Assembly (NCBI GenBank): GCA_944390115.1 | Contig: CALXOW010000026.1 | Span: 1-41,870, forward strand | Direction of reading: 5' to 3' | Length of the DNA stretch: 41,870 nt | From: an uncultured Anaerobiospirillum sp. | GTDB taxonomy: Bacteria > Pseudomonadota > Gammaproteobacteria > Enterobacterales > Succinivibrionaceae | In this document: one piece after another, positions 15,953 through 23,850 of the stretch | Numbering within the stretch: position 1 is the first letter of the stretch | How the letters are laid out: each line of letters opens with the position of its first letter | Position numbers and translations under genes: made by a program | Notes under the pieces: generated by a model | Seen by the model: the letters and a program-made list of their open reading frames with translations, nothing else | What the model was told of the DNA's origin: nothing | Database searches by the model: none

Positions 15953-16071
15953 GCTTGTGTTCGTACATCTTGGCATCAGCCTGAGCGACCAAAGCCTCAA
16001 TGCTGTGGGCACAGACCTCCCAGGCACTGCCCACGGCCTTAACCCCATCTTGAGCAATACCGGGCGATCAC
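15953..16071 (-). pseudogene. Remnant of a GGDEF (diguanylate cyclase) gene
   Basis: Plus-strand 15953-16037 matches 18251-18336, the 3' end of the first intact GGDEF gene, with only about two differences by eye. Translated on the minus strand it gives the same C-terminus (AQADAKMYEHKR). The match then jumps: 16048-16071 resembles 18413-18440, so about 65-80 bp are missing. Everything further 5' is gone and the KAP copy 2 terminator follows at once. This is the relic of a third GGDEF gene upstream of KAP copy 1. Confidence 0.8.
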
Positions 16072-16104
16072 AAAAAAGCCCCGGATTTTATCTCCGAGGC
16101 TTTT
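16072..16104 (-). terminator. Rho-independent terminator after the second KAP gene
   Basis: On the minus strand AAAAGCCTCGGA pairs with TCCGGGGCTTTT (one G-U) around GATAAAA, ending in six T. It lies about 70 bp after the KAP copy 2 stop codon. Confidence 0.85.
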
Positions 16105-16172
16105 CTCTTAGTGCGACCAAATAAAAACGCGAGCCGCAGTGCAGGCCTTAGTAAGCCCATCTGTTCTGGCTG

Positions 16173-17993
16173 CTATTCTTGCACGACCTCAATGTGATAG
16201 CCCAGCTTGTCGAACAGCTCCAAATGCTTGTCAAACTCCTTCTTAAAATACATATAGCGCGGCAAGCAAACACGTCCTTCCTTAAGTGGCGGAAAATCAA
16301 AACGATATTCTTTAGCCACTTTTGGATCGTTTTCATCAACCGTAGCTGCATCACGGAGTTGGAAGTAGCTTTTGGCATTTGGCCAAATCGTCATAGTCTC
16401 CACCATCTCTTGGGCTGTGAGCTCCGGATGATCTGCAATATATTCACAGAACACCTGATGAATGACATCAAATTTCTTGGAGCGGCTATCAAAGCGCTGG
16501 CCTCGGAACACGTAAACCGAGGTGTCCTTGACGTATTTACGCTTTTGCGCATTATTGGCGCTCGCAGCCTCATTGGTACTTCCGGCCTTAATATTGGTGA
16601 CCGTGGATAGATCCATGACCTGAGATACGATCTCGCCCAGCTCCTCATCGTTGTTAACCATATGCGCAATCTTATTGAGCAACTGCGACAGGTCAAAAGA
16701 GTGTTGCTGCAGATAGGCGTCCTGTTGGCAAATGCGGAACAAGGTCTGCTCCCATTCCTCGTCGAACGCCTCAGACTCCTTGAGCGACTCCAAGATCGCC
16801 TCATCAATCAGCGGTGCCTTCAGGCGTGTGGCCAGCGCAATATCCCAGCCCTTGAAATCAGGCTCATCGAGCAAGAGATTGTAGATAGCAGGATAAGCGA
16901 TTTGGATGCACACCAAGGCATAGCTAAGCTGCTTGGTAAAGGTATCAAGCTCCGCAGGTTGATTTTCTACTAAGCCTTGCGCTTGGGCCTTTTGCGACTG
17001 AATGCGGTTGATGATCGAGATAAGCGACAGGGTATTTGTCAGGCGCTTGAGTGAGCGTGGGTTAGTGCCGACCGTCCACTGGGCGATTTCACTCAAATCG
17101 CTGACCAAACCCTGATTCTTAAGCTCTTCTGCGTTAAAGAAAGCGATATCTTGCAACGCCTTAACTAAGAAGTTGTCAATGGCGTAGGAAGCAACCGGCA
17201 TCGAGAACGGCAGCTGGATGATCTTATCGAAGAAGGAGCGGAACTCACGCTCGTTTTGCGCGGTGAGCTCACCAAATTTCGGCCTTAAGCCCTTGATCAC
17301 CACATTGTAGTCAATGGCCAGCACAAAGACGCAGTGGTCGAGGTCAAACAAATTCTTGAGCAGCTCAAGGATTTCTACCGCAAGCGAAGGATCGATACGA
17401 TCGAGGTCATCAATAAAGAAGATAAAGCCCTTTTTATCTCTTGATTGTGACATCGCATCATTGATCAGAGCAACGATCTCTTGCTTGAGCTTCTCAACGT
17501 TGGAATCAGACTCACCGGCTTTATCATTGCCGCCAAATAGCCCCTCAATGCACTCGCCATTAATGCCGACCGCTTGGGTGGCCACCTTGGTTCCGACCAC
17601 GGCCATGCGCTTGAAGATATCGCCAATCGCCTTCTTGCTCGCTTCCCAGCGCTGCTGATTAGGATTCAGCGAGCCAATTTGGTTAATGATTGACTCCAGG
17701 ATGCTGATAACGGCTTGGGACGGGGAATGAAGCAATGCAAATTGCCACGTGTTGATCCACACGCCAAAATAAGGCGCAGGCGCCACATCGCACAGGCTAA
17801 AGCGCAACGAGTTCATCAGTGAGGTTTTGCCGCTGCCCCATTCACCTTGCAGTGCAATCGTGATCGGGGTTCCGGTGTATTTTATGTACTCAATGAGCGC
17901 CTCTTGATAGACCTGAATGCCAAACAGATCTTCTTGGTTGGGCTGGCGTGGTACATCGATCACGCTCGACTTGAATCCTTTTTGCTCGACCAT
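16173..17993 (-). CDS. KAP-family P-loop NTPase, copy 2 (intact)
   Basis: 606 residues from ATG 17993; an upstream ATG at 18065 would add 24 basic residues and cannot be excluded. Walker A is GEWGSGKT (about residues 50-57) and Walker B FIFFIDDLDRIDP (about 190-202), followed by HCVFVLAIDYNVVIKGL. This is the KAP signature. A helical region with VGTNPRSLKRLTN follows. From about residue 490 comes a C-terminal module (VYVFRGQRF to LGYHIEVVQ) that also occurs twice in copy 1. KAP NTPases such as F-plasmid PifA are linked to phage exclusion and membrane-associated complexes, but this one has no membrane insertion. The gene lies 160-230 bp after a PAS-GGDEF gene on the same strand, an order repeated in the decayed copy. 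Function unproven. Confidence 0.85.
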   Translation of the reverse strand: MVEQKGFKSSVIDVPRQPNQEDLFGIQVYQEALIEYIKYTGTPITIALQGEWGSGKTSLMNSLRFSLCDVAPAPYFGVWINTWQFALLHSPSQAVISILESIINQIGSLNPNQQRWEASKKAIGDIFKRMAVVGTKVATQAVGINGECIEGLFGGNDKAGESDSNVEKLKQEIVALINDAMSQSRDKKGFIFFIDDLDRIDPSLAVEILELLKNLFDLDHCVFVLAIDYNVVIKGLRPKFGELTAQNEREFRSFFDKIIQLPFSMPVASYAIDNFLVKALQDIAFFNAEELKNQGLVSDLSEIAQWTVGTNPRSLKRLTNTLSLISIINRIQSQKAQAQGLVENQPAELDTFTKQLSYALVCIQIAYPAIYNLLLDEPDFKGWDIALATRLKAPLIDEAILESLKESEAFDEEWEQTLFRICQQDAYLQQHSFDLSQLLNKIAHMVNNDEELGEIVSQVMDLSTVTNIKAGSTNEAASANNAQKRKYVKDTSVYVFRGQRFDSRSKKFDVIHQVFCEYIADHPELTAQEMVETMTIWPNAKSYFQLRDAATVDENDPKVAKEYRFDFPPLKEGRVCLPRYMYFKKEFDKHLELFDKLGYHIEVVQE

Positions 17994-18191
17994 AGCTTGA
18001 TGCTTACTTCGTCTTAATTGCGACCGTTTTTTCTCAAATCTCAGCTGACGTCTAGCAGGCCACATTAGCTAGAGCTTGAGCCCAAGTTATCACAGGCATG
18101 CAGCTCAAGCCAGTATAGGCCAAAACAAAGGCTCCAAAGACAAACAAGCTTTATTTATCTGACTTAGGCAACAGCAGTCGTGTAACGACCG

Positions 18192-18230
18192 GACTTGCTA
18201 ATGGCATGACTTGCTAAGGCAGACTTTACT
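18192..18230 (-). repeat. Roughly 16-bp repeat at the 3' end of the first GGDEF gene
   Basis: GACTTGCTAA occurs at 18192 and 18208 on the plus strand. A diverged third copy (GACTTTACT) at 18222 contains the gene's stop codon. Confidence 0.5.
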
Positions 18231-19206
18231 CGCGGCAAGCTTTGAGGGAGCGTTTGTGTTCGTACATCTTGGCATCAGCCTGAGCGACCAAAGCCTCAAT
18301 GCTGTGAGCACAGACCTCCCAGGCACTGCCCACGGCCGCCAGCACCTTAGGAAAATGCGGCACTGCGTCATTGACCAGCTTATCTTTAAGGCGCTGCTCT
18401 AAGGTGGCAAGCTCATCTTGAGCGATGCAGGGCATAATCACCACAAACTCGTCGCCGCCCACCCGGAAGAGCTGGAAGTTATAGCCGTTTAAGACATCCT
18501 TAAGCTTATCGCTCACCATGCGAATGAGGAAATCACCACTCTCATGGCCAAAGCTGTCGTTGATGCGCTTTAACTCATTGATATCGACAAAGAGCACCCC
18601 GATGATCGCGCCCCCGACACAAGGCAGCTCCAAGCTGGCGCCCTTGATCGGCATCAACATCGCGCTTAAGTCCCACAATTGGCAGCTCTTAGCATCAGAG
18701 CTATCCTGCACTTGACCGCCATGGTGCTCAGCAAAGTAGGCGCAAAAGCTCTCATAGCTGTTGCGATTTTGTACGTTGGTTGCCGCATCGTAATGGGCTA
18801 AATGCACCAAGTGATCAAGCCGGTATTGCAATTGGCGCTCGCGCGTTTCCTCGCTTAAGAGCAGCGCACAAAAGCCCTTTTCCTTCCATGGACAGCTCTT
18901 AATGATGAGGTACTTCGCCAGCTCCGGGCTGTACTCGTGCAAAACCAAGGTTTCACCTTGGAAGGCGACGCGATAATAGAAGTCGAGCCACTTCTTGGAG
19001 TTGATCTTGGAGAAAACTTCGCGATAAAAGAGACGATTGAGCAAACGCTCCGGCGGCACTCTAAACAAGCGCACCAGCTCTGCGTTAACGTAGCGGAAAA
19101 TCCAGTCAATCGGCTGGCCGGAATCATCGCACACCAGCTCGATCACAGTAAAAGCCGTCGGCAAATCATCGAAGCACTCATGCAAAGCCGCAAAGTTAAG
19201 ACTCAA
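18226..19206 (-). CDS. PAS-GGDEF diguanylate cyclase, copy A
   Basis: Predicted soluble diguanylate cyclase making c-di-GMP from two GTP. The start is set at TTG 19206, which has AGGAGG just upstream and matches the start of copy B; an ATG at 19230 without a good ribosome binding site is the alternative. A PAS-like sensor (about residues 5-115, ELVCDDSGQPIDWIFRYVN) precedes the GGDEF domain. The GGDEF domain has HYDAATNVQNRNS, FVDINELKRINDSFGHESGD and an intact RVGGDEF (about 250-254). A roughly 40-residue insert lies between the NR motif and the first metal-binding Asp. No RxxD inhibitory site is visible. Immediately upstream of KAP copy 2 and about 60% identical by eye to copy B. Confidence 0.85.
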   Translation of the reverse strand: MSLNFAALHECFDDLPTAFTVIELVCDDSGQPIDWIFRYVNAELVRLFRVPPERLLNRLFYREVFSKINSKKWLDFYYRVAFQGETLVLHEYSPELAKYLIIKSCPWKEKGFCALLLSEETRERQLQYRLDHLVHLAHYDAATNVQNRNSYESFCAYFAEHHGGQVQDSSDAKSCQLWDLSAMLMPIKGASLELPCVGGAIIGVLFVDINELKRINDSFGHESGDFLIRMVSDKLKDVLNGYNFQLFRVGGDEFVVIMPCIAQDELATLEQRLKDKLVNDAVPHFPKVLAAVGSAWEVCAHSIEALVAQADAKMYEHKRSLKACRE

Positions 19207-19387
19207 AGCCCCTCCTCGTGAAGCAACCATTCCACGTTCGTCCGCCTATTTGAGGCAACAGGGGCATCTAGGGCATAAAGTGTGCCCAAATGACAGTCTT
19301 AACGAGCACTGATTTCACGTGAGTTTTCTTCGCGCAAGCCGCGTGAGTGCCAACCGGCTTAACGCTAACAACTCAACACTCGTAGCT

Positions 19388-20299
19388 TTAACGCGCGGCC
19401 TTAAGTTTGCGCTTGTGCTCGTACATGCGCGCGTCAGCCTCTTTGACCAGCTCGGTCAAGTTTTGTGCGCGCTCACTCCAAGCTGTTCCAACCGCAGCTA
19501 AGACCGGAGGAAAGTGCGGCACCGTTTTGTTGGTAAATGAATTTTTGAGGTGCTGCTCCACTACCCACAGCTCATTCTTGCTGATGTCAGGCAGGACCAC
19601 CACAAACTCATCGCCGCCCACGCGAAAGAGCTGGAAGTTGCTGCCGTAGAGCTCATCTTTGATTTTGTCGCTGACCATGCGAATGAGGAAGTTGCCACTG
19701 TCGTGGCCAAAGGTATCATTGATCTGCTTTAAGCCATTGGCGTCGACAAAGACCACCCCGACCATGCTGCCAACCGGCTCATTGGGCTGAACGTGCTCCA
19801 CGTTAGCGCCGCCATTACACTCGGCAAAGTGAGCACAATAACCCTCAAAGCTATTGCGATTTTGCACATCGGTAGCAGCGTCGTAGTGGGCCAAATGGAC
19901 CAAGTGGTCAAGGCGGTAGAGCATACGGCGCTCTTCGGTTTCCTCGACCAAGACACAGCCACAATAGCCCTTTTCCTTCCACGGAAAGCACTTGATCCTG
20001 AGGTACTTGGCAATTTCAGGACTGTACTCGTGCAGCTCGAGGCTTTCGCCTAAAAAGGCCGAACGGTAGTAGAAGTCGAGCCACTTCTTGGCGTTGATGT
20101 TAGGAAATACGTCGCGGTAAAAGTAGCGGTTCAGCAACAGCTCCGGAGCCACCATTTCGATACGCGCCAGCTCCTCGTTGAGATAACGGAAGATCCAGTC
20201 AATAGGCTGCCCCGACTCATCCAGTACTAGTTCAATGACGGTGAAGCCAACTGGGACATCGTCATAACATTCATGAAGAGCATCTAGGTTCAGCCCCAT
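19388..20299 (-). CDS. PAS-GGDEF diguanylate cyclase, copy B
   Basis: 303 residues from ATG 20299, which has GAGGA just upstream. An earlier in-frame ATG at 20362 lies before the likely transcription start and is less credible. Same architecture as copy A: PAS-like sensor (about 8-110), linker helix (EERRMLYRLDHLVHLAHYDAA) and GGDEF domain with FVDANGLKQINDTFGHDSGN and RVGGDEF (228-232). The catalytic residues are kept, there is no RxxD inhibitory site, and the insert in the GGDEF domain is shorter than in copy A. No signal peptide or membrane segment is present, so the signal sensed is probably cytoplasmic. It is first in a same-strand series: GGDEF B, GGDEF A, KAP 2, GGDEF remnant, KAP 1. 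Confidence 0.87.
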   Translation of the reverse strand: MGLNLDALHECYDDVPVGFTVIELVLDESGQPIDWIFRYLNEELARIEMVAPELLLNRYFYRDVFPNINAKKWLDFYYRSAFLGESLELHEYSPEIAKYLRIKCFPWKEKGYCGCVLVEETEERRMLYRLDHLVHLAHYDAATDVQNRNSFEGYCAHFAECNGGANVEHVQPNEPVGSMVGVVFVDANGLKQINDTFGHDSGNFLIRMVSDKIKDELYGSNFQLFRVGGDEFVVVLPDISKNELWVVEQHLKNSFTNKTVPHFPPVLAAVGTAWSERAQNLTELVKEADARMYEHKRKLKAAR

Positions 20300-20345
20300 T
20301 TTATCCTCGCGCGCGGCGCTCCTAAGCAAAAAACTACCAACTTTC

Positions 20346-20376
20346 ATTGTAGCTAGATGCAAGTAATTTGCTGCAA
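20346..20376 (-). promoter_or_regulatory. Weak candidate promoter for GGDEF copy B
   Basis: TACAAT (minus strand, 20346-20351) with TTGCAG 19 bp upstream (20371-20376). The spacing is long, but the position, about 47 bp before the preferred start codon, is sensible. Confidence 0.3.
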
Positions 20377-20691
20377 AAAATTAGCAAAAGCGAGGATTTG
20401 CACCAATCTGGCTCTAATTGGCAAGAATCGTTCAGATATCAGGAATCTGATGCAAGCGTCCGCCGCAATGCTTAAGAGCTCCCGTTCGTCGGCCCCTTAC
20501 CCGCACTGAACCAACAGCCCGCACTTTAACTTGCGCCGCGCCTCAGCGACTTTCTGGCCGCTCACCAGTGGGTCGGCAAAGAGCACAGGATGGGCCGGAC
20601 TACGCTTGCACGCTACCAAGGCAGAGCCTGCGGCAACGGTTGAAGGCAACCATGCGGCGCTTGCAGTGAGAACAATGCGGGCGCTGATTGG
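20377..20691. other. Intergenic, no gene seen
   Basis: About 315 bp between the cold-shock-like gene's stop codon and the GGDEF B promoter. A short inverted repeat, CAGAT/ATCTG with a 7-bp centre, lies near 20430-20450. No open frame with a ribosome binding site and no clear terminator were found. Confidence 0.4.
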
Positions 20692-21387
20692 CTAAATGCC
20701 GCCAGTTAAGATGAAGCCCATGACAAAGATAAAGAGCAGGAAGGCGCCGATGGCCTTGAGCACTAGCTTGCCCAGCTTGGTGTTGACGATGAGGTTGTGG
20801 GCCTTCTTAATTTGCGCTTGGTTGAGGCGCTGATTGAGCTCGCTGGCACGGAATTGATAGCCGTTGTCGATCTCTTTGGCCTCAGCACGGGTGCCGATAC
20901 GCCGCCCTAAGACCACAGGAACACCCGAAACGCGGTAGATGTTGAAGCCATAGCCAAAGGCGTTTTTGAGCTGGGTCTCGCACTTGTAGCGCACGATGCC
21001 GTTGGCGCCCACCGCCGCGCATTCGTTGATGAGGCGCGCTTTGGCCTTTTCCTCGCTGCGCTCACCGCGCTCGAGCCCATAAAGACCACGATCTAAGACG
21101 TCATAGCCGGGGACTAAGTCCTCCTTGGCCACGACAAAGGACTCCGGCTCAACATACAGAGCATCCCCCACAAAGTCCTCACGATTTAAGACCTTGAGCT
21201 CGGCGGCCTGCTGATAGCCGTTTTGGTCCATGCTCGGGGTAAACTCAACCTGCATCTCCATCATCAAGTTAGAGCTATCCTCGCCTTGCGCCAACTCATT
21301 GCGCGTAAAACGATAGATATGGCCGTCCTCGCCTTGGACGCGGCCCACACCCTTCTTATTGTCGTAGGTCGTGATTTGCCCTTGCAT
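20692..21387 (-). CDS. Cold-shock-like / YbjQ-like protein with C-terminal membrane anchor
   Basis: 231 residues in three parts. Residues 1-68 (GQITTYDNKKGVGRVQGEDG) resemble the cold-shock/OB domain found at the start of many small bacterial membrane proteins. Residues about 78-170 (KARLINECAAVGANGIVRYK) resemble the YbjQ/DUF74 fold in the helix followed by a GANxIV strand. Residues 208-228 are a single hydrophobic helix near the C-terminus, so the protein should be tail-anchored with its domains in the cytoplasm. GAGGT precedes the ATG. A strong hairpin separates it from nadA upstream, so it is likely transcribed alone. A role in stress response or envelope sensing would be a guess. Confidence 0.65.
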   Translation of the reverse strand: MQGQITTYDNKKGVGRVQGEDGHIYRFTRNELAQGEDSSNLMMEMQVEFTPSMDQNGYQQAAELKVLNREDFVGDALYVEPESFVVAKEDLVPGYDVLDRGLYGLERGERSEEKAKARLINECAAVGANGIVRYKCETQLKNAFGYGFNIYRVSGVPVVLGRRIGTRAEAKEIDNGYQFRASELNQRLNQAQIKKAHNLIVNTKLGKLVLKAIGAFLLFIFVMGFILTGGI

Positions 21388-21409
21388 TGCTACCTCACTT
21401 AGGAAACCA

Positions 21410-21446
21410 AACAGGCTGCACTATCGCTGGGACAGTGCAGCCTGTT
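21410..21446 (-). terminator. Strong hairpin terminator after nadA
   Basis: A perfect 13-bp inverted repeat (AACAGGCTGCACT with AGTGCAGCCTGTT) with an 11-nt loop lies between nadA and the next gene. The minus-strand side ends TTTGGTTT, a modest T run. Confidence 0.75.
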
Positions 21447-21512
21447 ATTGTAACGAATTTAAGCGCGCGCCACAGTGAAAAGGCTCACGCTCTGACCGTC
21501 ATCTGCTCTGGG

Positions 21513-22586
21513 TTACAGGTCGTTCGGGACCGAACCTGACTTTAACGCAGCCGAGAAAGCGAGCATGCGATTAAGCGGCTTTAAGGCGGCGACGCGAATG
21601 TCCTCAGGCACCGTGATCTCGTGCTTTTGTGGCTCCATGCCTTCTAAGCACTCTAAGATCTTGGCCAAGGAATTTAAGCTCATCCAAGGGCACTTTGCCC
21701 CATCTAAGCTGACGCCCTGTGGCGCAATCGCAGCCTCGATAAAGGTCTTCTCAGGGCAAGCCTGCTGCATCTTGTAGAAGATACCGCGCTCGGTGGCCAC
21801 GATATAGGTCTGAGCGTCGTCCTTCTTGCTAAAGGCTAAGAGCTGCGAGGTCGAGCCGACACAATCGGCTAAGGCGACGACTGAGGCCGGTGACTCTGGA
21901 TGTACTAAGACCTTGGCCCCTGGGTATTGCTCCTTGAGCTTGATAATGCCGCTTGGGTCAAAGGAATCGTGAACCACGCAGCGGCCCGGCCAGCAGTAAA
22001 CGTCGGTCTGAGCGTTATTGGCGATGTAGGAACCTAAGTGGCGATCTGGTAACCACAAGATTTCCTCGCCGCGACCCTTTAAGTAATCGGCCAGCTCCAC
22101 AGCCAAGGACGAAGTCACAATCCAATCAGATTGCGCCTTGACCTCAGCTGAGGTGTTGGCGTAAGCAACGACGGTAGCATTGGGGTGCTCGGCCTTAACC
22201 CGGATGATATCTGAGGTCTGGCAGCACAAGTCCAGGGAGCACTCAGAGTGTAAGTCCGGCATTAAGACGGTCTTCTCTGGCGATAAGATCTTGGCGGTCT
22301 CACCCATAAAGCGCACACCGGCGACCACGATAGTCTTGAGCGGGCTATCCTTACCGACGCGGGCCATCTCCAAAGAATCACCGATAAAGCCGCCCGTTTC
22401 CTCGGCTAAGCGCTGGACAATCGGCGCGGTGTAGTAATGCGCAATTAAGAGCGCTTGGTGCGCGATAAGCGCTGCCTTGACGCGATCAAAGAGCTGATGA
22501 TCGGCGGCCAGCTCGGCCTCAGAGACTTTAGGGGGAATCGGAAAGTGCTCTGGGAGCGTAATATCTTTGAGCATGATTAAGGACAT
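21513..22586 (-). CDS. nadA: Quinolinate synthase
   Basis: Condenses iminoaspartate with dihydroxyacetone phosphate to quinolinate in de novo NAD synthesis, using an oxygen-sensitive [4Fe-4S] cluster. It has 357 residues (E. coli 347) from ATG 22586, which has AGGAG about 10 nt upstream; the longer reading from 22688 lacks support. The three cluster cysteines align as C116 (HSECSLDL), C203 (GRCVVHDS) and C299 (KCPWMSLN). HPESPASVV, VGSTSQLL and TERGIFYKMQQ are also conserved. The extra CxxC just before the last ligand in E. coli is absent. No nadB or nadC lies nearby; the upstream neighbour is the pRiA4b-like gene 107 bp away. Confidence 0.96.
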   Translation of the reverse strand: MSLIMLKDITLPEHFPIPPKVSEAELAADHQLFDRVKAALIAHQALLIAHYYTAPIVQRLAEETGGFIGDSLEMARVGKDSPLKTIVVAGVRFMGETAKILSPEKTVLMPDLHSECSLDLCCQTSDIIRVKAEHPNATVVAYANTSAEVKAQSDWIVTSSLAVELADYLKGRGEEILWLPDRHLGSYIANNAQTDVYCWPGRCVVHDSFDPSGIIKLKEQYPGAKVLVHPESPASVVALADCVGSTSQLLAFSKKDDAQTYIVATERGIFYKMQQACPEKTFIEAAIAPQGVSLDGAKCPWMSLNSLAKILECLEGMEPQKHEITVPEDIRVAALKPLNRMLAFSAALKSGSVPNDL

Positions 22587-22693
22587 GACCCTTTCTCCTA
22601 TTAGCTTAGGAAACGCAACAACGACGCCCCGACCGGGGCTGGTGCTATTGCCACAATCACACGCGACTGCGTGCTGCTTTGGACCCAAAGGCC

Positions 22694-23512
22694 CTAAAGA
22701 TTCTGTACTTTAATCGCAGCGCCGCCTGCCTGCAAGACGGCATTGTTAATTTGCTTTTCAGTGCGCATTGCCCCTAAGGCGCGCAAGCGCGAAGTGCACT
22801 CTTTGAGGTTAAGGCTAAATTCATGTTCCCAATTAGGGTCGACCTTCTCACCGGCAATCACCTTGCGCTCGACCTCTTCGGCGCGCTGATTTAAGGCTTG
22901 TTCGAGCGTAGCCAGCTCTTGGTTTAACAGCTCATAGCTGAGCTCTTCAGGCTCCCCTTCAAGTCCATAAGCTTTGACCGGCACCGCGCCCATCAAGGTC
23001 GCAGGCACAAAGCAGGCAAGCTTCTCCTCACGACGCTTGACCTCCACTAAGTGCTGCACCCCGTGCACCACGTAAAGGAAGCTTGGCTTGACCTCATAGC
23101 CCAATTCCTGGGCAAAGTAAGGCTCTTGCTCGCTCGCAAAGGTATCGCACAGCGCTGAGATCACGGAGTCTAAGGAGGTAACACCCGCCCCAGGCGTCGT
23201 GATCGGGTACGCCTGCAAGTCAGCGGTGTTCATGACGCGCGCGGAGCACCACAAATCAGAACTGCCCGGAGCGCGCTCGAGCTCAAGCCTGGTGCAGTAA
23301 GAGTGCAGCTCCGCTTGGCTTAAGCAAGCTAGCGCCCGGCGCTGCTCGGGAGTCTGAGGCAAGTAGAACACCCCATCTTGATAATTGGCGTAGTCAAAGG
23401 CCAAATTGCATAAGGCCATAGTATGGGGCACGTCGGCCTTGCCCTCAAGGGAAATCAGGCGCCAGACCGCCTCAGGCAGGCCCAACACCGTAATTTTGAA
23501 CAGATACTGCAT
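22694..23512 (-). CDS. Plasmid pRiA4b ORF-3-like protein
   Basis: 272 residues from ATG 23512 (GGTGG about 8 nt upstream). The N-terminus, YLFKITVLGLPEAVWRLISL followed by TMALCNLAFDYANYQDGVFY, fits the start of the pRiA4b ORF-3-like domain: a strand, then a xWRxI motif, then a helix and an aromatic-rich strand. The C-terminal third is a charged helix (QALNQRAEEVERKVIAGEKV) that may be coiled. The family's function is unknown. It lies 107 bp before nadA on the same strand and may be co-transcribed, but there is no functional reason to link them. Confidence 0.6.
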   Translation of the reverse strand: MQYLFKITVLGLPEAVWRLISLEGKADVPHTMALCNLAFDYANYQDGVFYLPQTPEQRRALACLSQAELHSYCTRLELERAPGSSDLWCSARVMNTADLQAYPITTPGAGVTSLDSVISALCDTFASEQEPYFAQELGYEVKPSFLYVVHGVQHLVEVKRREEKLACFVPATLMGAVPVKAYGLEGEPEELSYELLNQELATLEQALNQRAEEVERKVIAGEKVDPNWEHEFSLNLKECTSRLRALGAMRTEKQINNAVLQAGGAAIKVQNL

Positions 23513-23850
23513 CGCTTTTCCACCAAAACAATTGGGAGCTGACACCTCTAACGCACCACCAGCTGGGGTCGCCTCAGCTTTTAGGTAGCTTTGTCTTAAG
23601 CACACCTACAAGCAACTCCCTATTCTAGCTAAGGCTGGGCCCACGCGCCACTTAAAGCCCCATTTAGGGCACCCCAAGTGCGCTTTGAGAGCTGCGACAC
23701 CGGACGGATCAGCTCTATTAGACGAAGGCTGGACCGCAGGGCAGCCGAGCTAGCGTGAACGAAGACCTAGCCACAGTGCGACCAAGTTGCGACCTAAATT
23801 GAGTCGGCCGGGCCGCACTGAGCCCGACCTCAGTTAGGATGGGCTAGCCC

